Positions 1 through 12,900 of a DNA stretch of 64,000 nucleotides are shown piece after piece. The notes under the pieces are model-generated. The model ran no database searches. It worked only from the letters and a program-made list of their open reading frames with translations, and had not been told where the DNA came from. The stretch is from Athripsodes cinereus (Eukaryota > Arthropoda > Insecta > Trichoptera > Leptoceridae): NCBI GenBank assembly GCA_947579605.1, contig OX388313.1, positions 27,841,214-27,905,213 of the forward strand, given 5' to 3'. The position numbers and the translations under genes were made by a program. Every line of letters begins with the position of its first letter. The stretch's first letter is position 1.

Positions 1-3000
1 TAAATGTCTTAAAAAACTCAAATGTCTTTCACAAAATCAAAGTATTTTAACAAAGAGACAGATAATGTGATATATTCTATGACATATTATGTATGTATGC
101 ACACGGTAGACCTGATGTAGACGCGATACATAAAACTTGGCAATGATATCTTAGGAACGTCACCAAATAGTAGAAGTAGTAGTAATAGTAGTAACATGAA
201 TTATATCAGGTGAGATATTAAAACACAATACAATATTTAGGACAACAATTACTATGTATATCTACATCTATAGTGTGTGTATATAATATACAACGCATGC
301 ATAGTCTAGGAACATAATACTATTTATATTCTTCCACAAAGGTTTTTTAATGTCTTGTAGAAAGTAATAATAATAATAAACTTTATTGTACAAAATATTT
401 AAACAAAAATAATGAGATTACAACATGGTATATACAAATATTTTGCACAATGGGCGAGTTTATCGCAGGGACGCGATATCTTCCAACTAACCTAAAGTAA
501 TTGATTGCTTAACATTAAAACCAACTCTATATAAATATTTTATAGGTATTTCACCCATTCTGAATATCTTATTTTTTATGGCACAAAAATGACAATTGTT
601 TATTAATGTAACATAATACTTATAGACAATTCACACAGACCGAGCTAGTCCCTAACTAATAAATGAATATTGTATTATGGGTACTAACACATATATACAA
701 TGCACTACACACATATACGTGTAAAACCCAAACCCAGGAATATTTGAAAAAGGTCATTCTTCATTTTGCCCTGGCCGGGAATCGAACCCGTTAATTACAT
801 AGAGTTATTTATTCACTGTGTCGGTGTTTAGCTAGTAGAATTCTAAACAAAATTAAAAAAACAAGTTTTCTTCTATTATATGTTTTATTGTCGAGAGAGA
901 CGTAACGAAATAAAAAAACATTTATTTTTTAATTTTGTACACAGAGTTATTCCGCTAGCTACCTCATCTGCGGTAAATGCATGCTTTTAGTCTGTATGTA
1001 AATTTGTTAAAGTATGTTTATAAGTTTTCTATAGACACTTTGATTAAGTAAAAGAGACGAAAAGTAATACACTCTATACAAAACTTCTTCGTTTATAGAT
1101 GTTTTTGGCTAAAACTACTGCACACATTTACATAGTTCATTTCCAAAGAAAAAACAGTTTTATTGGGACCATTTCAAAAAGATAATACGGGAACGTATGA
1201 AAATTGAAATATCTATCCATGTAGGTACTATGACAGGATCTCTCACAAGTGATGTAACCAGAAGGCTAACTGCTTGTTACAGAAATGCAAGTTGTCTTCT
1301 ACGCTCCAATAAAATTAACAGAAGAAAAATGAACTTCAAATGTAATGCATGTTTACACCACCTATATCAACTCTATTCTATTATATTCTATCTATAAAGG
1401 CCATCCATTCGTCTATGAGTGATCAGGGCATATATCAACTCAATTTTTCATAATTTATGTTGTAATTTTGTATTATTCTTTTTATATTGTTTTCGTTTCT
1501 TTTAATTAAATGTTGCTATGTATTTACTCATTATACTGCCGTGTAGATACATTATATTAATTATGTATGTAAATCTTCAACACGTAAAAGGCTTGCAAAA
1601 TGAATTGTGAATAAATAAATATAAATGAGTAACATTTTAATCTCAGTTTGATGGTACCTAAGAGATACTAAACACAGTTAAATAAACAGCTGTTTGTGAC
1701 TCAATGAAAACACTGAACTAAGGGTAAATACGCAAACAAACAAACAAAACAATCAATAGAACGTTATATAATAAAACTAATACATTATCACCAAAATGAC
1801 CTCCACACCGCGTAAAGAATTTATGAGTTAAAATTTACCTAAAAGATGGCCTAATTATATCGAAGACAATAACTCAAAATTCTAAAATTGCAAATTACAT
1901 CATGTCAAACTTCTAGAGCACTATAACAGTATACCAAAATTTTTAACATGTACTTAAATAAATGCTCTGCGTGTACTTAAAAATATTTAATTCAGAATAG
2001 GTCTCCCCTTCTTTCCTGTAAGTTGAGCCTCTTACAAAAAAAAACATGTATTTATAAAACAGGCGATGAAGTATGCCACCCCACCTGCATGTCTCATTTA
2101 TTTGTGGCACAAAGGGCTGCCTATATATTTATTACATGCAGTTGTTGGTTCGCTGACTACCCAAATTGTGGAAGACGCCATGATGGTAGAGATAGATAGA
2201 TTTTATAGATTTGTTTGTGTAATGAAAAGAATATCAATCTCTATGTTTAATAGGCAAAAAAACTTGATTTTTAAAAAATTCTTTAGTTGCTGGCCCTTTG
2301 AATTGAGTGATCGACATGTTTCTTTGAGTTAAACATCATTGTTTACGCAGTTAGTTAAATTTTAATCCATCTGTGTACACAAAAACCACATTTATGAATA
2401 CCGATGGGTATATTATGTTATCAACAAATGGGCATCGATAATATGTTTAACATTGTTTTTTTAACTTTGAATAATGTTTGTGCAAAGCAACGTGTTGTAT
2501 CATATGATGTGGATTTATCCACGTCAATACAAGGAGCAAATGCCAACCAAATAGTTATTGACATTGTTACGGTAAACATCTCGATACGTAAAAATCATAC
2601 TATTAAGTACATTTGTACTGCTACTGCCTTAAAATGTTTTCTATCAATGCAAACTAGTATTCACTCGTTAATGTATATAATATTATGATTTTTATTGATA
2701 ATATAATATGTTACACACGCGTGGTAAGTAGTGATAAGTCTAAATAATGCGAGGGAGCACTTCACGAGTTGTATTATTTTATTTAGTTACATAAATCATT
2801 TCTTTATGGAAATTATTTATTAATAGACAATTTAATGCACAGAGGTGAGCTTATCACTGTACTGTGATTAGGCTGCAACTAACCCTGACTTGGACAAGTA
2901 TGAATAAGATGTTAATGAAGACAATAATTATCCAGGAGTTGAGAAATACAATAAAAGCTAACAATAAGCTAGGATTCTTTCAAAAATAACGAAATTCAAT

Positions 3001-3210
3001 GAAATGTGAAGAATGTCTCACAACACCGAGTGAAGGTAAAGAAAATTTAAATCTGGACGTAAGATAATGTAATGAAACATTTTACTTAGAATGAAATTTA
3101 ATGTATACCGTGCTATAGAAATCTTTACTGTACTTGAATATTTTTACAGCTTCACCCATTTATGAACTGAAGCTGAATATAATTTTCATTTAAAAATTCA
3201 TTAAACATAC
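1..3210 (-). other. Vigilin intron (partial) with decayed repeats
   Basis: No coding exon is seen here; on the minus strand this is the intron following the second coding exon of vigilin, whose donor (gtatgt) is at 3210. It holds a LINE-like 3' tail (about 360-495), a short tRNA-like SINE fragment with a B-box-like sequence at about 760-800, and a degraded SINE-like copy at about 2075-2212. The remaining open frames are short and show no protein family. Confidence 0.6.
360..495 (-). mobile_element. LINE 3'-end fragment
   Basis: It starts with an (ATA/TAA)-rich stretch and a tttatt motif, then a segment ending in gggcgagtttatcgcaggg and cgatatcttcca. A similar segment (gcgggcttatcgcat, cgatttcttccag) lies at 57270-57395. 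Such A-rich 3' tails with a shared end are typical of non-LTR retrotransposon copies. The family is not identified. Confidence 0.4.
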
Positions 3211-3853
3211 CTGAGTTTGGAAGCTGGCAATGATACGGCGTCTGGCTTCCTGCACAGACGTGTTCTTTCCGGTTACAACGAAGGTCAGGTTCTGATCCTT
3301 GCTGCTGGAAACCTCAATCTGCACTCCAGTGTCTTTGGCAATGTTCTGGCAAGTACGCATAGACTCTCCCTCTCCAAACTTATCAGAGTGATCTTGTTTG
3401 CGTTGATCAAAAGGCACCACAAACACCTAAGCAACAAAAACATTTTTACATTACTAAAAACAATTTCATAGGATGTAAAAGAATTATGCGGGGATAGATA
3501 TAAATGGCACTTTATCGTAATACAAAAACAAAAAACCTCAACTTTTATTGGCATGTTACACTATGAATATGAATTTATTTTATTGATAAATCATTTTGGT
3601 ATTTAGTTATTACCTGAACTACAATTGAGGATCCAACTCTCATATTGGCATTATTACTCTTGTTGGTTGCTGGGGGCACGGTCGGAGACATGGGAAGGGC
3701 GGGGAAAAGATCATCATAGGTGTAACTGGGAGGGGGGGCACTGGCCTCCATCCCCTCGTCCCCCATGGCTCCTCCATTGCTCCCATCCACACAGTTGTTG
3801 ATATCGTCCATCATGGTCGACTGCACTTCATCCATTTGATGCATCATCATCAC
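3211..3853 (-). CDS. Dp1: Vigilin (KH-domain RNA-binding protein), 5' coding exons only
   Basis: Vigilin (HDLBP; Drosophila Dp1) is a many-KH-domain RNA-binding protein involved in mRNA translation and heterochromatin. Two minus-strand coding exons are visible: 3853-3614 (80 codons, donor gtaata) and 3426-3211 (72 codons, acceptor ttag, donor gtatgt), both phase 0. The N terminus has the family's PPxYxxxFPxLP-like segment (residues about 41-54, ending LFPALP). The second exon holds the first, degenerate KH-like unit (FGEGES, then TGVQIEVSSSKDQNLTFVV, then FQTQ) that aligns with human vigilin by recollection. Four ATGs in tandem begin the frame (3853), with another at residue 7, so the exact start is uncertain. 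An acceptor-like cacag just upstream (about 3893) suggests a 5' UTR intron. The other KH domains lie outside the window. Confidence 0.85.
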
Positions 3854-3963
3854 CTCAGAATACTGTCCTTATTCGCGCCAAGTCGTACAGTACCACTGTG
3901 TAAAACACAACACAATTTTAATTAATAAAATATACAAAATGCTGTCCTACTACATTATCACAC

Positions 3964-4170
3964 CAGCGGCGTGCCTTCCATACATGCAAATATGCAACGC
4001 ATGCCCTACAATAAATGCATAATCTTAAAACTTGTGTAATATAGTAGTGCAGAATATCATTTTAAGATTATTTATGAATTTCTAACTACTAAAGTATATC
4101 ATTTTTAAGATTTATTTATGTATTTTAGGGCATGCGTTGCATATTTGCATGTATGGAAGGCACGCACCTG
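3964..4170. mobile_element. hAT-type MITE with 8-bp target duplication
   Basis: Inverted repeat of about 55 bp per arm: the left end CAGCGGCGTGCCTTCC matches the reverse complement of the right end GGAAGGCACGCACCTG. The 8 bp TATCACAC occur directly before (3956-3963) and after (4171-4178). An 8-bp duplication and CAGNG ends are the signature of hAT elements. There is no room for a transposase. It sits just upstream of the vigilin start codon, probably in its 5' UTR intron or promoter. Confidence 0.85.
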
Positions 4171-4178
4171 TATCACAC

Positions 4179-6345
4179 ATAACTTGAGTTACAAAATAAT
4201 ACAACCAAAAATATTAATACATATACCCTTGCAGTGGATTTTTCCCAAAATTGCGCATATCATTATAAACTGCCTAAATATTTTTTTACCATTTTCATAA
4301 ATATAATATGCAAATAGGTAAAAAAGATTTATTTGTTCACTGTATTAGTACCAAAGTGGCAAAAAATCTAAAAAAATTATCATTGTTCAAAGTGAAGTTA
4401 CAAACATATTAGTATAATGCATTAGTGAAAGATTGTGATATTGTTTCTTTCACATCAGTCATGAGTGAACCATGTGAACGAGAACAATATATATTGCTCT
4501 TGCATAGTCTCAACATCATTAGGAGTCCTCAGACACACTATCACATCTGGGACCCCCGCGCAATAGCTATGCACAATACAACATACATACACAACCAAAC
4601 AAATGAAACTCATAATATCAAATTATGAAATTATTTTTTGGTTAAGTTTAAGGACAATATTTTATACAGTATTTTAGGGAGTGAGTAATTTAATACAAAA
4701 TAATCAATAAAGATGAATGTTTGTTAGAGTTTTATATACACTGAATACCACTGCAAGTTCAGTTTAAAAATGTTTGTTTTTAAGATGTTATGCGAGAATC
4801 TTAAACAGATTTTTGCGCTATTATTGATGAATATATTTAAAAATAATTAGAGAAAATGTGGGAATGAAAATAAAAATCTCACACAAAACAGCTTCTGTGG
4901 AATTAAATTATGTGTTAGGGGATTTGAATATGAGTGATGTGATATGTGAAACTGTGGCAATACATTTTGATTTTCTAAACAATTGAATACAGGTTGATAT
5001 AATATCTTCTAGTTTAAATTTCCTCGCACAATTAAATATCTTTGCTTATTCAAACATCAAAAAATAGGGTTTAACAAAATGTATGAATATGAGAATTTGA
5101 ACAATTTCATTTTACACCTCTACTACTTTTCAAGTTTTGTTTGTTAAAATCTTTACATATTCGCTATTGGGTTGTTGAATGAAATGTAAACTTGCTATTT
5201 CTTTTGTTTTATGGACTGATGGAACACATATGGTAGTGGTAGAACATTTGTTTTTGTGAAATTACGAGTGATGCATTAACCCATTGGCAATATATAATGA
5301 ATTTAAATTTATTAATGAATAATATGAGAAACATAATAAGAAATTACTTAACAATTCAGCTAACAGATGCAGACATTGATGTAGAGTTAATGTAATTTAT
5401 TTAAAAATATGTATTAATTTAAAATTTAAGACTTAACAGGCATAATATACACAACTATCAATGATTTTGATAATAAATTTAAGGGAAATCGGTTTAATAC
5501 TTGTACACATGTTTAACATACAGTTTACAATGCCAGGTTGTCTGGGTTGACTAAGAATAGAAAATAAATATTCAAAAATATAATTTCACATCTATTTGGT
5601 GTAGAGAGGAAGTCATTTGATTGAGCCCTGCGGCTATTCTTTTTGAGAAATATCACCCAGACAAAGTAATTGAAAGCTTACAACAAAAACGCCAAAACAT
5701 ATGGAGTGAACTTGAATAACGAGTCGACAAAAGAGCAAGATTTCCCAAAAATTAATAAATTAATGTAGATAATTGAGTTGTTTGTGATAATAGGTGTAAC
5801 CGAGAAGCACATTGCCCAAATATCAACTCCACTCATGTCTCGCAGCGACCATACTCCAGCATACGTGTCACATACACCAGTAGATTGATTTGACGTGGAG
5901 TACGTTCACCTTAAATATTTCAAAAATATACTCACTGTACTGTAATACAGAAGATCAGGCCGATGTGGGAATGCGTAACAGCTCCAGTTTTCTTGTGTGA
6001 AGTATTTTAAACAAATTATAAATCTAATTCTTTAAATTTCACCCAAAACGAGAGCAAACGCACCACACGGCTCGCGACATGCAATACAATTGCTTAGATA
6101 AAAGTAAAAAGAAGAATGACAAGTTTAATTTATTGTAGGAAACATTTATCATAAACAATAATTGGCATTTTATTTATCGGATAAATACCAACATAAAAAT
6201 GAAATCAGTTTTCAAGTCTTTGATTGTTCAAATTATGAAAATTTCTTCAATATACCTTAAAAAAGATTGCTTTGTTTACTTTATTAAGTCAAAATTAAAT
6301 TATTAGGTACTCAGAAAAAACAATTAAAGAATATTGTAAAGTAGC
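4179..6345. other. Vigilin 5' region, no gene seen
   Basis: About 2.2 kb of AT-rich DNA between the MITE and the next repeat. I see no conserved coding exon. It probably contains the 5' untranslated exon and promoter of vigilin (the less AT-rich stretch near 5,820-6,090 is the best candidate), but no motif proves this. Confidence 0.35.
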
Positions 6346-6800
6346 ATTCACATTGTTTCACTTTGGATGATCATCCAGAGTGTCAGGGTCAAACCTGTTC
6401 ATCGAAAGTGAACACGTCTGTTCACACTTGTTCATCCTATGCTTTCACTACCATGTCAACATTCTCAGTCATGTTGTATGTGGTTTAACATATTTTCGTA
6501 CAAAAATAATTAAACAAAATCAAAAATGAAAAATAGCACATAAAATAAATTAATATAGCTCTCGACTGCATAATAATTTTGTACATGATTCTGACATTCA
6601 ATACTAATTCATAGAGAATAAACAAATAAAACTTGTTTATGGTCGTTTCAGTGAAAGGTCCTTTCATCGAAATTATGACGAGTGGTAATCTCTTTCCTCC
6701 GTCATCGCTAGTGATCACTATTGATGAAACGCCTGTTCACACCTGTTCATCTTGGAGGATCATCCGGAGTGATCACTGAAAGTGAACGTATGTGAACGAC
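6346..6800. repeat. Inverted-repeat element, ggatgatcatcc family
   Basis: The left part (cattgtttcacttt, gatgatcatccagagtg, then repeated gttcatcg / tgttcacac motifs) is imperfectly mirrored by the right part (gttcatcttggaggatcatccg, agtgatcactgaaagtgaac). A second partial copy lies at 55658-55800 (gatgatcatccagagtga, then ctgttcatcgtaagtgg). This is a decayed, probably DNA-transposon-derived dispersed repeat directly upstream of the SF3B1 promoter. Confidence 0.5.
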
Positions 6801-6953
6801 CCTTAAGAGGAGTGGGAAGCGTAGACAATTTTTATAATTTATTTGTTTATGGAAAAAATTCAATGCTATTCTATGGTGACGTTTTCGCCGCTTATTGACG
6901 TTATGAAATGTGTTGAACGGAATTGCGAGATAATTTGCTAAGAATCTAATAAA
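6800..6953 (+). promoter_or_regulatory. Proximal SF3B1 promoter and 5' UTR (candidate)
   Basis: The 150 bp between the upstream repeat and the SF3B1 ATG must hold the proximal 5' UTR and probably the core promoter. Two TGACG half-sites (6877-6881 and near 6896) are visible. The 13-mer ttctatggtgacg at 6869-6881 recurs at 44910-44922 upstream of CIR1. No TATA box is obvious. Confidence 0.35.
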
Positions 6954-9900
6954 ATGGAACAAATCCCGCGAACTCATGAAGGTATGTTCATTGTGCTGTT
7001 GATTCTATAACTGAAATAGTCGAATATTAGATATTTCAAGTTGTATTTTTCGAAATGCGTAGGTGGCCATTTTGGTTATTTTGCTTTGGACTAGTGTGTC
7101 ATTTGGCTTTATTACTATTCTTGTGAAAAGCAAACGATTATTGTAAAGTTCTTAATTTAATAATGTCGACTTAATTATGTCAAAATGCATTATTTATACG
7201 TAATACACTAGATAAGTGTGAAACAATTCGCATCATTGACGTTTTGCTGTCACAACCTCACATTATAGGAAATCGCATATTTGATCATTTTGTTTCATTG
7301 TGATACTTTATATAAATGTATAATTAATTAATTTCATATTCTGTTACAGATATTGAAGCCCAAATCAGAGACATCCAATCCAAGAAAAAAGATATCCAAG
7401 AAGAAGGAGAAAACCCGACTAAAGGAGTAGGCTTAGGAGAAAGTGGATATTTTGATAGTGAGATCTATGATGGATCTGGGGGAGGCAAATCTCGTTACGA
7501 AGGTTACGTGACCTCCATTGCTGCAAATGATGAAGTTGAAGATGATGAATATGATACAGTCCCCTTCAACCAAAACAAAAGACCCGGATACACAGCACCT
7601 GCTGCGTTACTCAATGATATTGCACAGGTATTTGCCTATTTAAATCTTGTTTTGACATAGTATTTCCCTTATTTTTTAAATCCTTAGAAATTTTCTAACA
7701 AAACTTAAAAATTTTCATTCCTATTAATAATTACTTACAAGTACAATCTTTGCTGCTGCATCTAAAGATATAGGTACTAGATCGGTAATTCAAAGAAAAA
7801 ATTGGTCATGCAGCCGATCAAATTTTGCATCCAGTTTTAAACTGACGTTGGTTGTAAGACAATACATTGCTAATGCTTGAAGGCCATCGATGTTGGAACA
7901 CTAAAATTCCAAAAAAATGTACCGCGCTGCAAGTCTAGTATGTCTATGGCTGCATCTTATAGATTACGCTGATGTAGTCTATCTTGATATCAATAATTTA
8001 TTAATAAAACAAGATATGTTTGCTTTCGCGAGAGCTTGCGCTCTTGAAACCCGTCTCGCAAAATTAATAGTCAAGAGTGGAATAACTAAAGGCAAAGGCT
8101 ATTTGTCCGTAATTACATAGAAAAAAGAAAGAAATTATAAAATTTATCTATGGCGAACTTTTCCATAGAGAAATTGCAAAATATATTTTTATGGTTAACT
8201 ATTACACACTTTTTTTAATAAAAGTCGGTATAAGTACCCGATACTTTTTTGAAAAAGGTATTTTGAGAAAATACTCTAAAAGAAAACCGAGATGTTTTGA
8301 AACATTTCAAATTCCTATACCATTTTGAAAATTTAGCGACGAGGGGGGGGGAGGGGGGGTAGAAGTTTTAAGTTATCAAATGTTCCATATTTCGAGTATA
8401 TTGTTGTGCGGCCCGGTAGGAAATCTCATAAATTTCAAAAACTACTAAATGGGGAAGTCAAAAACTACTAAATTCTTAAAATGGTATAGGAATATGAAGT
8501 ATTTCAAGAACTCCTCGGTTTTGTTAAACAATATTTTAACATAGTACCTTTTTACCGGGTATTTGAACCGACTGAAGTTACTTTTCGGATACTTTCATAC
8601 CGACTATTGAAAAAAAGTTACTCGCTTAAATTTCTACCCCCCCCCCCCCCCCCCCCCCCCGTCGCCGAATTTTCAAAATGGTATAGGAATTTTAAGTATT
8701 TCAAAAACTCCTCGGTTTTCTTCAACAATATTTTCTTTTTCTAAAATGTATCCGGTATTTGTACCGACAATTATTTTCGATCAGTAAGTATCGGGTATTT
8801 TTCCCAAGTACCCGATAATTTGCCGACTAAATACAAAAACTGCCAAAAAACTACCAAAGAAATAAAAACTACTAAACATTCTTGCAAATGCCTCAAAAAC
8901 TACCAAAAAAGTAAGAAACTACCAAATCTGGTCACACTGTTGCCAATATTGACAGACGTCAAAACAGCGTGGCTTTGTTTATCTTTACATAAAATTCCTT
9001 ACGTATAGCCACTGAATTGACAGACGTCAAAACCATGCCGTTTTGTTTACATAATTTACTGTAAAATACTTCAAGGTCAAAACTGTCATTATTTGACAGT
9101 GACAGTAATTTCTGTTACTGACGAATAGCCGATGCGATAACTAAATATCTTGTTTTATTAATAAATTACTGATATGAACTTCCACCAAGAATCGTCGGTC
9201 GATAAATTAAATTCTATCTTGATGTGAACCAAGATCTGGCAAATAAACTTGAGAGACTTCAGAATTTTGGCATCCAATTTATTTTCAATCTCAAGAGGTC
9301 TGATAATATCAGGTCAATCTGAAATGGCTAACTGTGCATCACAGACGTGGACTCCATATTTTATCACTTGTTTACAAAATACTCTATTCCACATCTTCTC
9401 CTTACTATTTAAAAGAAGAATCATAGCCTACCATTGGCGACATCTTCTGGCAATCCGACACATAGTACTAATTATTTCTCTCAATGTTTCTCTGCTTAAG
9501 GTGCTCGTTGTTGGAACAATCTTCCTTCTTCGCATAGAGTTTTGCACTCATTCAATGTTTTTAAATATTCAGTTTAGAAAAAAATACTGTCTTCAATCTC
9601 AGTATCCGTTCCCTAGTCTCTCCTTCCCCCCATCTTCCAATCCATAATCCCTACTACAATCTTTGCTGCTGCATCTAAAGATATAGGTACTAGATCGGTA
9701 ATTCAAAGAAAAAATTGGTCATGCAGCCGATCAAATTTTGCATCCAGTTTTAAACTGACGTTGGTTGTAAGACAATACATTGCTAATGCTTGAAGGCCAT
9801 CGATGTTGGAACACTAAAATTCCAAAAAAATGTACCGCGCTGCAAGTCTAGTATGTCTATGGCTGCATCTTATAGATTATGCTGATGTAGTCTATCTTGA

Positions 9901-12900
9901 TATCAATAATTTATTAATAAAACAAGATATGTTTGCTTTCGCGAGAGCTTGCGCTCTTGAAACCCGTCTCGCAAAATTAATAGTCAAGAGTGGAATAACT
10001 AAAGGCAAAGGCTATTTGTCCGTAATTACATAGAAAAAAGAAAGAAATTATAAAATTTATCTATGGCGAACTTTTCCATAGAGAAATTGCAAAATATATT
10101 TTTATGGTTAACTATTACACACTTTTTTTAATAAAAGTCGGTATAAGTACCCGATACTTTTTTGAAAAAGGTATTTTGAGAAAATACTCTAAAAGAAAAC
10201 CGAGATGTTTTGAAACATTTCAAATTCCTATACCATTTTGAAAATTTAGCGACGAGGGGGGGGAGGGGGGGTAGAAGTTTTAAGTTATCAAATGTTCCAT
10301 ATTTGGAGTATATTGTTGTGCGGCCCGGTAGGAAATCTCATAAATTTCAAAAACTACTAAATGGGGAAGTCAAAAACTACTAAATTCTTAAAATGGTATA
10401 GGAATATGAAGTATTTCAAGAACTCCTCGGTTTTGTTAAACAATATTTTAACATAGTACCTTTTCTAATTATTTCTCTCAATGTTTCTCTGCTTAAGGTG
10501 CTCGTTGTTGGAACAATCTTCCTTCTTCGCATAGAGTTTTGCACTCATTCAATGTTTTTAAATATTCAGTTTAGAAAAAAATACTGTCTTCAATCTCAGT
10601 ATCCGTTCCCTAGTCTCTCCTTCCCCCCATCTTCCAATCCATAATCCCTACTGAGTATTAAAATATTATTTTTAATTTAATTTTTTTTTTCTATTAGTAT
10701 GACAACGAATTTGTATTGATAATATTATATGGGGGTATATTGTGTTGTGGCTAGATGGAAGAAATCACTTGATAGTGATAATCTCACCACTGCATATCAT
10801 CATAGTATATAAATTTTGTTAATTCTATTATATAATGTTGGTGTGATAAAAGAATAAAATAAACAATAAATAATAATTAATGTGTGATATTTTTATCCAC
10901 AGAGTGAAAAAGACTATGATCCGTTTGCGGAACGTCGTCGTCCAACCATTGCAGACCGCGAAGATGAATACAGGCAGAAAAGGAGACGGATGATCATATC
11001 ACCAGAGAGATCCGACCCATTCGCACAAGGTTAGCACTATTTCTTTTGTTTATTCTTCATTCAATTGTTTGTTGCCTTCTTTAATCAACATGTTAAAATA
11101 ATAACCACATTTTAATCTGAAAAATATTGAAAGCTTTCGTACCTTTTGAAACTTATTTTGGTTTTAAAATGATTATTGTTTATGCTATAGTGTTAAAGTG
11201 TGGTTGTTATGTTCGTTTTATTTTCTTAGTTGGGGTATATGAATGTACATTGTACGAATGTGTGCGTGAAAGTGATTTGGGAATAAGTCGTTAAATGTCT
11301 GTATAGTGAAAAAAAATCAAATAATAAACAATCAAGAAAATCTATTTGCAAAAATTTAACAGAAAGTCTTTTGTCTTGAAATTAGCATAGCTAGAAAAGC
11401 TATTAAATGATTTAGTTTAGGTGTCTGTTAGTAAAATTAATGTTTTTACTGTAGATCTATTTCTACAGATCTGGCGAAAGACTAAATTGCATAATAATAA
11501 TAAAACTTATTAACAGAACTTTCAGTACTATAATGGTGTTCTGTTAAGTGGCTGACTTATTGCAAGAGCAATAGTTTCCAGTCAATCATTTAAAAGAAAA
11601 ATAAATTTAATGAAGTACAAAATATTTCTTGTCAAATTTATGAAGACATAAATCCTTGTCTTCTTTGTTTTTTAATAAAATATAGTCTAAAATTTACTAG
11701 TGTTTTAATGAAATTAGGACTAGATAAATGTTAAAAGTTGAGATATTGAGAACACTTTTACTAATTGAACATTTTTTTCCTCCCCGTGGATGCACAGGTA
11801 CCTGCAACACAATGAGAATGAGAATGGTAAACACACAGTGTAGCGCATTAGCCTCGGCTAGCAGAAGTGACAGTTGCATAGGCTACAGTTCTCTATTATA
11901 TACTTAAAAATAAATCAGTTTTAACAAACAACGTCTCGTCATGATATCAAGAGATGACGACAGTGTATCTTAAATACTTTGAAATTGATATATTCCCGTG
12001 TGAATGTTTGAATGAGCTGATCTGAAAATTATTAATTGCCCCAGCTTTTTTCTAGGTTCTTCTCTTGTTGTGACCATGCGTATTTAGGAGCGCAAATACA
12101 AGGAGATGGATCACGCCATAATGTACGTATCACACGAGGCCCGGCCACACGGAACATTTAGACAGCATTTGCCATATCAGACTAAACATCTGCGCTCATT
12201 TTTTAATCGTATTCAATTGTCAAAACACATACTATATGAATAGTTTAAATTATGCAGATTGGCCATTCAAATGAACAGCAAAACTTATATAGGTGTTTTT
12301 ACTCAAAGAATCCAGTCAGCATTATATTTAATACTAATTTAGTCTCGTGTGAAATCTTGATTAAATATTTCTATTATATATTACTACTGTCATGGCATCT
12401 CTCGCAAATGGTCAAGCCAGTTGACTAACTCCATGTATTGAATTATTTGAATGCATTGAAAATTTTCTTCTTCAAAAATTAAGTCATTTTGCTTCTATAT
12501 GTTGGGTTAAAGTCTTTTTGAGTTGTGTCTTTATTCATTGTCTGTCTAGATGTACCTGTGAGCCATACGATGTCGCTAGTTACTCCAGACTCTTCATAAT
12601 TTTGGAAATATCTTATCTTCGCATACAATATAGTTATTAGCGACTTGGGCCTGTTGTTATTTTCATTATATTTATTTCCACACTATATAATCATAATATT
12701 ATATTAACCCTCTGATTTAGAAAACTTGCATTCCATTTATTTTATCACTACTGCTAATTGTAACTTTTAAACTTATATTTTGGATGTTAGCGCATCATTC
12801 ATTGTTCATTTATTGTTCACCAAGAGGGTTATCTTTCTATGTTGTCAAATGTGAAAGAAAATAAAAATTATTAAAAACCGGCTGTTGAATTGGTAAACAA

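Noticed and set aside
760..800. tRNA gene suggested by a B-box-like gggaatcgaaccc
   Set aside because: No cloverleaf could be drawn; it is a fragment of a tRNA-derived SINE.
7917..10033. Duplicated 67-codon frames that look like a small gene pair
   Set aside because: They lie in a repeat-derived block inside SF3B1 intron 2, with no recognised family; identity between copies follows from the DNA duplication.
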